In this document: positions 31,151-40,000 of the stretch, in pieces
How the letters are laid out: each line of letters begins with the position of its first letter
Numbering within the stretch: the stretch's first letter is position 1
Assembly: GCF_022163125.1 (NCBI RefSeq)
Contig: NZ_CP091881.1
Location: 4,712,001 to 4,776,000, forward strand
From: Paenibacillus sp. HWE-109
GTDB taxonomy: Bacteria > Bacillota > Bacilli > Paenibacillales > NBRC-103111
Direction: 5' to 3'
Length of the DNA: 64,000 nucleotides
The notes under the pieces: generated by a model
Told to the model about the DNA's origin: nothing
Seen by the model: the letters and a program-made list of their open reading frames with translations, nothing else
The model's database searches: none
Translations under genes and position numbers: made by a program

Positions 31151-32233
31151 TTAATGAAATTGATCCGTTTCAAACCATATTTCATCGATAAGCTTATTGC
31201 GATATAGCATAGACACATTAAAGGTTTCATAGTCTTGTTCTTTATCCAGCTCGTCCAGCAGTAAAGAAGCGATTAACTCTCGGTCATCCGAATCACCAGG
31301 TTCCCGGAAATCAATAAACCCTGTCAACTGCCGAGAACTGACATCAACCGTAGCTGTGCCTATCGGCAAGCCGCCATAAGACTGCTGATAGATTTCATAC
31401 GTTAACGAATCCCCATCATCGCGAGCCATTACAATCGTATAATCCTCCGGATTAGGCGGAAGCGCGGCATCACTATGCATATCTTCGACCAAATCCAATA
31501 AATCAATGTGTGTCAACTCCACCGTATCAATCGTTTCTCCGTTATATATCATATTGAAAATGAACGTATCCGTCTCATCCTCGTTGAAATCGGCAACAAC
31601 TAACTCCGTCACCAAATCCATTTCTTCATCAAACGGGTCAAATTTCCAAATGACATCGCCAATGACATCCGAACCATATACATGCGTAGACGCTTCAGCC
31701 ACCAACTCTGAATCCTTATCATAAACATGATATTCTACACGATTTCTGTTCTCCGCAACAATAACAAGCTCATAACCATGCTGCTTCTTACGCTCTTGAA
31801 TCATATCCATTTGATCCAGCCCATAATCAGCATCAATGTCATCGAAACGCGTCTCATCACTCACCCATTCATAATCGACGGTTTCATCATGGGATTGCCG
31901 GATATCCGCCAAATTGTCCACCTCGAATATAGCCGGCTGCATAGCATGATCTGTCGCAATGACAAAGTCATACTCACTGTAACTGACCAGAACCTCGCAT
32001 TCCTTGATTCCATAGGCGTCAATCACATCTTGAATATACGATTGTACGAACGCATACACCTTTTTCTTGTTTGCGATCGTAATGGACTGCTGCTCCAGAT
32101 GAATCGAGCCTTTAAGTCGATCCGATTCCCTGTAGACTAGCGTTAACGTACCGACAAACTCCCCATTATACATAATATCGCAGACTTCGCCGCCTGCTGT
32201 TTTCAGGTCGGGTCTAAGCATAATATCGGCCAC
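31151..32233 (-). CDS. Acidic three-repeat cytoplasmic protein, function unknown
   Basis: This protein of about 360 residues is strongly acidic (many Asp/Glu). Three related blocks of about 110 residues can be seen: one around MYNGEFVGTLTLVY (near 20-35), one around YHVYDKDSELVAEAST to MIYNGETIDTVEL, and one around YEIYQQSYGGLPIGTATVD to MLYRNKLIDEIWFET. Each ends with an Ile/Leu-Tyr-Asn-Gly or Tyr-Arg-Asn turn. No signal peptide or membrane helix is present. The start is uncertain: GTG at 32233 is chosen for the GAGGAGG 11 bases upstream, while the frame stays open to a TTG at 32296. No named family is recognised. Confidence 0.65.
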   Translation of the reverse strand: MADIMLRPDLKTAGGEVCDIMYNGEFVGTLTLVYRESDRLKGSIHLEQQSITIANKKKVYAFVQSYIQDVIDAYGIKECEVLVSYSEYDFVIATDHAMQPAIFEVDNLADIRQSHDETVDYEWVSDETRFDDIDADYGLDQMDMIQERKKQHGYELVIVAENRNRVEYHVYDKDSELVAEASTHVYGSDVIGDVIWKFDPFDEEMDLVTELVVADFNEDETDTFIFNMIYNGETIDTVELTHIDLLDLVEDMHSDAALPPNPEDYTIVMARDDGDSLTYEIYQQSYGGLPIGTATVDVSSRQLTGFIDFREPGDSDDRELIASLLLDELDKEQDYETFNVSMLYRNKLIDEIWFETDQFH

Positions 32234-32324
32234 GACTTTACTCGCCTCCTCTACAGATCTTATAATTCTTCTGTAGATTCCCCCAACATCGACCAATTTA
32301 TGAGTAACCAGGATAAACGTCTAT

Positions 32325-32352
32325 ACACATTTATCCCTTGTTTCATATGCTA
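32325..32352 (+). promoter_or_regulatory. Sporulation-type (sigma-K/E) promoter candidate
   Basis: CATATGCTA (32344-32352) matches the CATAnnnTA -10 element of mother-cell sigma factors. ACAC at 32325-32328 is in place for a sigma-K AC -35 with a 15-17 bp spacer. It precedes the YjcZ-like gene by about 36 bp. Confidence 0.45.
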
Positions 32353-32387
32353 TCTTATAACTAGCGTCAAAAAGGAGGAAAATCCAC

Positions 32388-32474
32388 ATGTCAGCAGTCG
32401 GTGCATACTCATCCGGGGCCATCTTGGTACTCTTTATTTTATTGGTTATTATCACTAGCGCTTTTGTTATTTAA
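32388..32474 (+). CDS. YjcZ-family small sporulation protein
   Basis: A 28-residue peptide reading SAVGAYSSGAILVLF then ILLVIITSAFVI: a small polar head followed by one hydrophobic helix. This pattern matches the YjcZ/YczN family of short sporulation-associated membrane peptides in Bacillaceae and Paenibacillaceae. It has an AAGGAGG site nine bases before ATG, a candidate mother-cell promoter and a strong terminator 7 bp after its stop, so it is a complete monocistronic gene despite its size. The molecular role of the family is not known. Confidence 0.8.
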   Translation: MSAVGAYSSGAILVLFILLVIITSAFVI

Positions 32475-32480
32475 AAAGAC

Positions 32481-32528
32481 AAAAAGAGACGGGACCCACG
32501 TCATATGACGTTGGAACCGTCTCTTTTT
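32481..32528. terminator. Bidirectional terminator
   Basis: AAAAAGAGACGG (32481-32492) pairs with CCGTCTCTTTTT (32517-32528), with ACGTCA/TGACGT in the upper stem. It ends the YjcZ transcript and, on the other strand, the glycosyltransferase transcript. Confidence 0.9.
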
Positions 32529-33963
32529 ATGAACTCATAGATTCATTCAATCGTTGGCGTTCGTTTTCTATGGCAGTGATTTTGGCTTTCAGCCTTTCAC
32601 TAACATCTTTTTGTTGGCTGTGCTTGACGAAAATACTTTTGGCTCGGCTTAATTTACCTGAGCGCATAGCAAGTTCGCCTAAAGCTACCTCTACCTTCCA
32701 CTCACCGAGTTGGTAATCCGCACTCACGCTGCCACGATAGTAAGGTAGACTAGACAGCGATTTCTTATAGCCGATCTCCGCTAATCGCAGCAAGGCATCT
32801 GCTTGCTTCACCCGAACCTGAGCCAGCATATAGTGAGCATCCGGGAAATCGGGATGACTGGCAATCAGCTTGTGACAATAAGCTTCCGCTTCAGTGAAAT
32901 TCATACGTACCATCATAATCTGATATAGAAACTTATACACATCAGGCATCCTGCCAAACATCGGTGTTTGCAGCCCCAGGCGCTCCGCCTCAAGCAACGC
33001 GGCATACGCCTGGTTTTCTTCGCCAATTCCTAGCGACTCCCTGCCGTAATACAACCAATGACCAGGGTTCTCCGGCTCTTCGAGTGTCATATGCTTCAAC
33101 AAGCGTAGATTTCTTTCGAATTTGGCTCTGCTTTGCATGACAGAAGGTTCGTAGCCGAAATGATACAACCTGATTTTAACCGCGCGTCGGTACATATCAT
33201 TGTGGAAAATCCCCTTGTCAGTTCCCACTTGTTCATGCACACGTCCATAGAATCTAAGCCCTCTGCGCACAGGAAACATGCGAACTTGTGAGAAATCATG
33301 GTGAATCGTGCCACTCACTTGATTCAAATGCCACACGTGCAGGGCAGGAACCACATCCAAATGATGAAATACACCTGCTGCTTCTCTCAAGGAAGCGATG
33401 TCTTCAGAAAGCAACACATCATCCGCATCAACCCAAATCACCCAGTCGGTTTTCACATGCTCAAGACCTGTATTGCGTGCCGCGGCAAAGTCGTCATTCC
33501 AGGTAATCGGAATAATCTTTACCTTAGGGTACTGAGCAGCAATAAGGCGCGTTTCATCCGTCGAGGAGTCTACGAGGAGAATCTCATCTACAGCTCCTTG
33601 CAAAGCTAAGATGCATTTTGCAATATTAGACGCTTCATTCTGAGATAAAATGGCGGCTGTTAAGGTGACCTTGGGCACCTCGAGCAGATCTTCAATATCC
33701 TCCCGGGGCTCACCCGCCGCAAGCTCATCCAGCCGCTTATAAATATGGGCTGCCCACTGCGCTTGAGGATCAAGCAGCCAAGCGCGGTCGAAAACGCGTT
33801 TGGCTGCTTGGCCTTGATTTTGAAGCAAAAGAGTTTCACCTAGCATGACCCATAGTTGGGCGTCTAGCGGGTTTTTGGCAAGAGCCTGTTTAAGTTCGGT
33901 TTCCGCAAGGGCAAACTGTTTATCCGTTAGGAAGCTTGATAGCTTATCTTGTAATTGATCCAT
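32527..33963 (-). CDS. Glycosyltransferase family 2 with TPR repeats
   Basis: The 478-residue cytoplasmic protein has N-terminal TPR-like helices (ALAKNPLDAQLWVMLGETLL, about 25-75), a GT-A domain (VTLTAAILSQNEASNIAKCI, then WVIWVDADDVLL with the metal-binding DxD-type Asp) and C-terminal helical repeats (HPDFPDAHYMLAQVRVKQ). It resembles SunS/WaaE-type transferases that glycosylate proteins or polysaccharides. The gene follows the secreted-protein gene directly; a GTG at 33969 even overlaps its stop (TAGTG), and ATG 33963 is the alternative start used here. The arrangement suggests modification of that surface protein. Confidence 0.85.
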   Translation of the reverse strand: MDQLQDKLSSFLTDKQFALAETELKQALAKNPLDAQLWVMLGETLLLQNQGQAAKRVFDRAWLLDPQAQWAAHIYKRLDELAAGEPREDIEDLLEVPKVTLTAAILSQNEASNIAKCILALQGAVDEILLVDSSTDETRLIAAQYPKVKIIPITWNDDFAAARNTGLEHVKTDWVIWVDADDVLLSEDIASLREAAGVFHHLDVVPALHVWHLNQVSGTIHHDFSQVRMFPVRRGLRFYGRVHEQVGTDKGIFHNDMYRRAVKIRLYHFGYEPSVMQSRAKFERNLRLLKHMTLEEPENPGHWLYYGRESLGIGEENQAYAALLEAERLGLQTPMFGRMPDVYKFLYQIMMVRMNFTEAEAYCHKLIASHPDFPDAHYMLAQVRVKQADALLRLAEIGYKKSLSSLPYYRGSVSADYQLGEWKVEVALGELAMRSGKLSRAKSIFVKHSQQKDVSERLKAKITAIENERQRLNESMSS

Positions 33964-33968
33964 ACTCA

Positions 33969-36077
33969 CTACGCTGGATGTGGCGGCTGGATTGGTTTGA
34001 TGAAAGGCACGATAAATTTACGACTACCACTATTTCCCTGACCTTTTTCAGGATCAATAATAAATATTGCTTTAGAATTACCCGGTTCGCTATCTTTGAT
34101 TCGCATTGTGTAACTACCTGTTTCATACGTAATTTCAGAATCAGTAATTACATCTAGATAATCAAAGAAATGTGAAACTAGCTCATCGTAACTAAATGAT
34201 GGGTACAAACTAGTGAAACTAATTGCTGGTCTACTATAATCAGGATCTAAAGTATCGTTTGGTGAGATCACATTGATTCTAAAATCGCTCTGATACATCA
34301 CATATCCCGTCTCATTCAAAACAGATAAAACTGTAATATCTGAACTCGTGCCAGCCCCGGATAAAGCAGCATCAAATTTCAAATAGTGACCTTCGTAGAC
34401 ACTGGCTGTTACCGATGATTGATTTTTTGATCTATAACTGACAATGCTTTTGTCGTCTCCAATTCCCCATCTGCTTCTATAATCCACAATGAAGCTGCTA
34501 GTTCCGGCAGCATTAGATTCGTACATATCCATTCCGTTGATACTATCAGGGAATAATCCTGAACTGTCGTTGCAAATGGAAACATCTAGTTCAGTAGGCA
34601 CTTCGTGTTGAGAATCATAGGCAAGTATCTTGTCTATGCTCCCACCGTGACTATTGAGTATTGAACTTTTAAAAATACTCCCCTCGATACCTATTGTTTC
34701 TATGCTGCCACCCGAATGCAAAAGATTAATCTCATAATGCATACGATCATTTTCAGGATCTGTAAACATTTCACTTAAATCAATCTCTGAGTTATTGGAT
34801 AAATAAAGAACAGCATTGCTCGGATTGTAATCTGGATTGGAATGTGTTGAAAAATGATGAACAATTTCGTTCGTTAAATTCAATACAGGGGAGCCATTTT
34901 TCACAGTTACCGTGAAATTCGGACCTTCAGGTTGACTGTTACCATCACTATATGATAGTTCAAAAGTTACTACACCTTCACGGTGTGGCACTAGCGTAAT
35001 ATTTCCTTCTTCATTAATTATTGTTGCAATGTCAGAATTCGAAGAAGCAAACGATACTGAAATGTTATCCCCATCCGCGTCAGTAAAGAAATCTTTCACT
35101 CTTCCAAGAGAAACGTTCCGCCCAGCGGTAACTTCACGATCATTAAAAGGATGATTTACATTCAAGACAGGAGGATGATTAATCGTACCAGTACCAGTAA
35201 CATTCACAGTAACCGGGCCAACCGAAACTACCCCACCTTTCCCATCACGCGCGAACACCTTGAAGGTACTGGTCCCAATTGAATTAGGCTTAATTTTCCA
35301 CAGAGTTTGAGGTTCCTCTTCTGATCCTCCTTCTTCTTCAACAGGGTAATACTCTACGATGTCGGCAGAATCACCACTTAATTTAACGATTGAAATCTGA
35401 ATCTCATCCCCGTCAATATCAGCGAAAAAGCTCTGAAGATTTTTCAATTTCAGTTTATCTAGGTCTGTCTCGTTTTTGTCAATCGTATAACTAGTCACAA
35501 ATGAACTTGGTGTAATTTGATATGGTGCATGATTGCCTTCCGTAGTTCCAGGGGCTTTGGCGGGGCCGATTGTGGTAAGCAGATTTTTTATCGAATTAGC
35601 ATCCGAATACTGCGATGGGTTAGCGATAATTTTTTTGACTGTTTCTACGATGTCAAAGTTTTTAGGTGCAGTTAACGTGTCGTCCACGGTCACATCAAAC
35701 GATTCGACGAATCTCAGACCATCATTTCTAAACATAATTGTGAAACTAGCTGTCCCGACTGAAGCTGGATTAATTTTCAACAAGCCTGCTGAAGCTAAAC
35801 TCTCATCACGGTCAGCAACTGCCAGATTGCTCGAAGTGATTACAAAATGGTCGCTGTATTTCCCAAAAATGGCATTCAAATCGATTGTGTTCGAAACTCC
35901 GTTTAAAGGAATCACCATATTACTTATTTCGTTGACAGGTACGGGTGGTGGCAGTTCATTGGCTGAAACGTGAACATCAAGCGGCGTTCCCCCAACAAAA
36001 GGCAACGTCACTAACGCAGTCGTTAAGGCAACCTTCATTGCTTTTCCCTTTTTCTTAGATTTTAACTCTTCTCCCAA
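33969..36077 (-). CDS. Secreted multidomain protein with cadherin/Ig-like repeats
   Basis: The 702-residue extracellular protein starts with a basic signal peptide (KSKKKGKAMKVALTTALVTL), cleaved near VSA-NE. It contains at least four Ig/cadherin-like units, each with a pattern such as LKNLQSFFADIDGDEIQISI, VKDFFTDADGDNISVSF or DLSEMFTDPENDRMHY. These carry DxDGD-type calcium-binding acidic turns and glycine-rich ends (GTSTFKVFARDGKGGVVSVG). Such proteins are cell-surface adhesins or matrix scaffolds. No sortase motif or SLH domain is seen. The start is TTG at 36077, kept for the basic leader; an ATG at 36038 with AAAGGG is possible. It adjoins a glycosyltransferase. Confidence 0.78.
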   Translation of the reverse strand: MGEELKSKKKGKAMKVALTTALVTLPFVGGTPLDVHVSANELPPPVPVNEISNMVIPLNGVSNTIDLNAIFGKYSDHFVITSSNLAVADRDESLASAGLLKINPASVGTASFTIMFRNDGLRFVESFDVTVDDTLTAPKNFDIVETVKKIIANPSQYSDANSIKNLLTTIGPAKAPGTTEGNHAPYQITPSSFVTSYTIDKNETDLDKLKLKNLQSFFADIDGDEIQISIVKLSGDSADIVEYYPVEEEGGSEEEPQTLWKIKPNSIGTSTFKVFARDGKGGVVSVGPVTVNVTGTGTINHPPVLNVNHPFNDREVTAGRNVSLGRVKDFFTDADGDNISVSFASSNSDIATIINEEGNITLVPHREGVVTFELSYSDGNSQPEGPNFTVTVKNGSPVLNLTNEIVHHFSTHSNPDYNPSNAVLYLSNNSEIDLSEMFTDPENDRMHYEINLLHSGGSIETIGIEGSIFKSSILNSHGGSIDKILAYDSQHEVPTELDVSICNDSSGLFPDSINGMDMYESNAAGTSSFIVDYRSRWGIGDDKSIVSYRSKNQSSVTASVYEGHYLKFDAALSGAGTSSDITVLSVLNETGYVMYQSDFRINVISPNDTLDPDYSRPAISFTSLYPSFSYDELVSHFFDYLDVITDSEITYETGSYTMRIKDSEPGNSKAIFIIDPEKGQGNSGSRKFIVPFIKPIQPPHPA

Positions 36078-36153
36078 TCACATCACGTCCTAACCTAGTA
36101 TTCTTTCTCCCATTCTACCATACGTAATAATATGGAAAAACCCCCAAAACGAC

Positions 36154-36177
36154 AAAAACCCCCAAAAAACGGGGATT
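36154..36177 (-). terminator. Intrinsic terminator after the HAD gene
   Basis: On the minus strand AAATCCCC, a T-rich loop and GGGGG followed by TTTTT form a short terminator 11 bp after the HAD stop codon. Confidence 0.65.
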
Positions 36178-36187
36178 TAATCGGAAT

Positions 36188-36994
36188 TTAATTTGATAAA
36201 CAATACTTTATTAAAGCTTCATGCACACCCTCATCATTATTAGATGATGTTATCACATCCGCAGCCTGCAAAACACCCGCTGGAGAATTAGCTACTGCAA
36301 CGCCAAGACCTGCGAAATCCATCATTTCCAAATCATTGAAGTAGTTGCCAATAGCCATAATTTCACTAGGATCTATCTCTAATGACGAAGCCAAAGCCTT
36401 CAAAGCATTCCCTTTATTCGCGATCGGATTCATCACATCAATAAATAAATCTCCGCTGCGAATCATCCGCAAATGACCGTATAATTGCTGTTCTTCCCAA
36501 TCTTGCTGTACGCGATCGAGCACATCCGGTTGGCTAAAAAGCGTGTATTTGACAATCGGCAGCCCTAGCTCTGATACACTCGTAACAAGCTTAGGGGTGA
36601 TCAAAAATTTCTTGTACATCTGTTTCTCATAATCACTAATGCGCTCAATATACATGTTGAATGACGTACAAACATCAAAATGAATGGATTCCCTTCTTAC
36701 ATAACTCAACATAGGCTCAATTTCAGGCACTGTAAAAGCAAACTCGTTAACTAACGTAAGTCCCCGCTCATCGGCGTAAACCGTCGCAGCTCCATTATGG
36801 GTAATCATGGTTCCTTCCAAACCCAATTGCTGAAGAAGTGGTAACGTGCTGTCTGGTGCTCTTCCTGTACAAAGCACGATATGACATCCTTGATCATGAA
36901 CTTCTTGAATCGTTGCAATCGTCTTTTCTGTTAATTCATGATCATCATTTAGAAGCGTTCCGTCTACATCCAGAGCAATTAATCGATATTTCAA
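36188..36994 (-). CDS. Cof-type HAD hydrolase
   Basis: The 268-residue sugar- or cofactor-phosphate phosphatase carries HAD motif I as ALDVDGTLL, motif II in VLCTGRAPD, the conserved Lys in NPIANKGNALKAL, and a type IIB cap. Motif IV reads AIGNYFNDLEM, with Asn where the first Mg-binding Asp of GDxxND is usual, but the second Asp is kept. It lies between the giant surface-protein gene and the 702-residue secreted gene on the same strand. It has its own terminator, so a link with the surface genes is uncertain. Confidence 0.88.
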   Translation of the reverse strand: MKYRLIALDVDGTLLNDDHELTEKTIATIQEVHDQGCHIVLCTGRAPDSTLPLLQQLGLEGTMITHNGAATVYADERGLTLVNEFAFTVPEIEPMLSYVRRESIHFDVCTSFNMYIERISDYEKQMYKKFLITPKLVTSVSELGLPIVKYTLFSQPDVLDRVQQDWEEQQLYGHLRMIRSGDLFIDVMNPIANKGNALKALASSLEIDPSEIMAIGNYFNDLEMMDFAGLGVAVANSPAGVLQAADVITSSNNDEGVHEALIKYCLSN

Positions 36995-37054
36995 AGTTTT
37001 CGCTCTCCTTGTAATTCGCGTTTAGATCGTTTTATTGTACCATAGGAGTATTGG

Positions 37055-40000
37055 TTATTGAACCCTATGCACACCAACTGATTTATTCACATTGCCTATG
37101 ATTTGGATCGGGATATCTTCCCATTTCACAATCCCATTCTTATATTGAATGCGAAAGTGAATCGTTTGTAATCCTTCCGGCAAACCCTCTGAAAAAGACT
37201 GAAACTTCGGATCAAATAATTCACCCTGAAATAAAACGGCATCTCCTGCTGAAGTGCTCAAGCGCTCAGACACATAAAGCGGCTGCCCATCTATCCCCGT
37301 CGAATCGATCCATGCTGTCACTTCCTCCACTGGGGCCGGTGAACTGATACTGGATACTACGAAAATTTCCCCAGAATAAAAATCTTTAGGAGGTACTGAT
37401 GTTTGATGACCGCTTTTCTCATGCCATATCAGCCAATTAGCTGTGTAATTCACGCTGGATTGAATCGTTAAAGGAAGTACTGTCATCCATTTGATAGCCG
37501 TTGAGGAGAGAAAATTATCAGTAACAGTTAACGAAATCTTATACGTGCCAGGATTTAAGAAGAGATCTGTCACATCTTTCGTGGAAAGTTGTTTGACAGT
37601 CCCATCGGGATGCTCAACCATCCAGAGAGCGGTTAACTTATCACCGTCAGGATCCGTTGATAAATTGTCGATCCGAACACTATCACCTTCCCAAACTGGC
37701 TTAGGGGACCAATCAAAATCTGCTGCCGGTGCGCGATTTATGTAAAACCACGTTTGATCTGAGTAGTTAGACCAAGCAATTCCATCAAAAACTCTAACAC
37801 GTACACGAAGCTTCTCCCCTGCTGGCAAATCTTGATTTACGACCCAACTTCCTGAATTAGACATCGTTCCTTGATAGAACTGACCGGAATCAACAACCAT
37901 AAGGTTGTTCGCTTCATTCGTAATCTGCAATTGGAAATACATATACGTTGTGGCCGGATCAGAATCAGATTGATTCCACTTAAAAGTAGGCCTTAACTCT
38001 GAAAAAATAGTAGGCGTCGTCTGCGACCCGCTGGGTACAGCCATGCTGGCTGTTGGTGGACGATTAGTAATAAACCAACCCGAGTTCGACCAATTAGACC
38101 AGTACTTCCCATCGTAGACACGAACTTGCGTTTGTAAAGGTTTTCCGTCATTCGGCAGCAGCCCTATGGAGAACGGATTTTCAGCAATCCATGAAGTTAA
38201 CCGCGTGTAGTAGGAACATCCGTACCTCGATCCTGAGTCCGAATCCACGCTGCATCCAGATTCATAGGACCCACTTCGTGAAACATCATAATCCCCCCCA
38301 ACAGAAGCGTACTTCAGCTGCATTCCGTTTTCATCCAAAACGCGGTACTGCCAGCTTTTGAATTCTGTATTCGCATCAGCATCGGATTGGTTCCATGATG
38401 GGATCAGTGAAGTCCCTGTTATTGCTGTTGGGTTTGTTCGAGTTCCGTTCGGGTATGTCAGCCATGCATTTGGGGGAAAGCCGCTGCTCATGTATTTTTC
38501 ATCCCATCCAGACCATAACCCCAATTCATCCTGAACCCTTACTCTAACTTTATACACTTGATTACTGTTCAAGGTCATATAGTAGGAGGCCGACATAGGG
38601 ACGACTGTTCCATCACTTACTGCATTCGCTGATCTGACAACATTGGGATTCGCATAGCTAATCCAACGGTACTGAGGATTGCTATAATAATCGTACCAGT
38701 AATACTGCACATCAATTTCGTAAGCCTTAATCATACTGTCATCATCATAATCCACAGCATTCCACGAAAAAAGCGGATTCGTAGTGGCAGATCCCGAGGG
38801 ATGGTCATAATCCACACCAGAGGGTGAGATAAGTTGGACAAAAGGGGCATGATTAATCGGCGGAGCATTAAGCCAAATAAAAGCTTCTGCCCAGTCAGAC
38901 CAAGCGCCAAATTCATCTTTGACAGCCACCCTGAACGTGTACATGCCCATTTCTTTTACTCTGCTTATTTTACCTTCTTCAGAGGTGCCATCAGGTAAAA
39001 TGTACTCGTATTTACGATCAAGAATACCTCTATTCGCACAGTAATTGATGCCTGTAGATTCCGTCGAACATATCCCTTCTGATAACCAGCGATCCGGATC
39101 GTAGCTTTGATCATCATAAGTCACATTATAATAAGGATCCTGTGACACCTGAAGAACGCTAATCGGCCTTCTGTGAATCAATACATTTCTGATATATGGA
39201 TCTGATTCCGATTGGTAAGCTCTGAAGGTAGCATTTGGGTAAGCATAATCACTAGGCGCAGGATCATCCGTCCCCCACAAAGTCATCCGATAGATACCGA
39301 CCTTGTCCAAAAGTTTAATTGGATCGCCCGTAACAACTTCTCCATGGAAGGCAGAGAGTCCACTTTTGCCATCCCCGGCATCTAGAAACTTCCCTGAATG
39401 GGTATGCTCGTATTGCCATTTGTCCTTGACCTTAAGGTGTGGATCTAATTCTGGGTCATTGAACTCCGTTTGATAAGTCAACGATTCACCCGCTATACCC
39501 ACATCGCTTATTTTATTGGTGTCGAGGATGGGAATCTTCACCGAGACATTACGAAACTGCGAGCCAAAACCACCAATAAATGCTCCATAACTACCCGAAT
39601 TAAACGTACTATCCGAAACATCAAAAATCGGCGTCGCTCCCATCCTTACTTTTATTTTGGAGCCCCGGACAGATATTTTAAAATTAGTAAAATCTGTTGT
39701 AGGTAATGCTATCGAACTTGAACGTAATTCAGTTCTTACACCATTTATTATTTTGGATAGCGATAATCGGTTTGAAATCACTTCTAGCCTATACATATTA
39801 GTATGATTTTGTGCTCTGAAACTAATGCCCGATGGAGAATTGACACTGTAGTTCGGATTCGTCTGCATAAAATCAAAGTAATAATCAGCGTCCGAGAGAT
39901 CCGTATCCTTCTTCAAAATTTGCCCCAACTCGTTCGCACCATAATCTGGTTTCGTCACTACTGCACCTTTGATCGTGTAATAGTAATACTTTTCGTAGGA

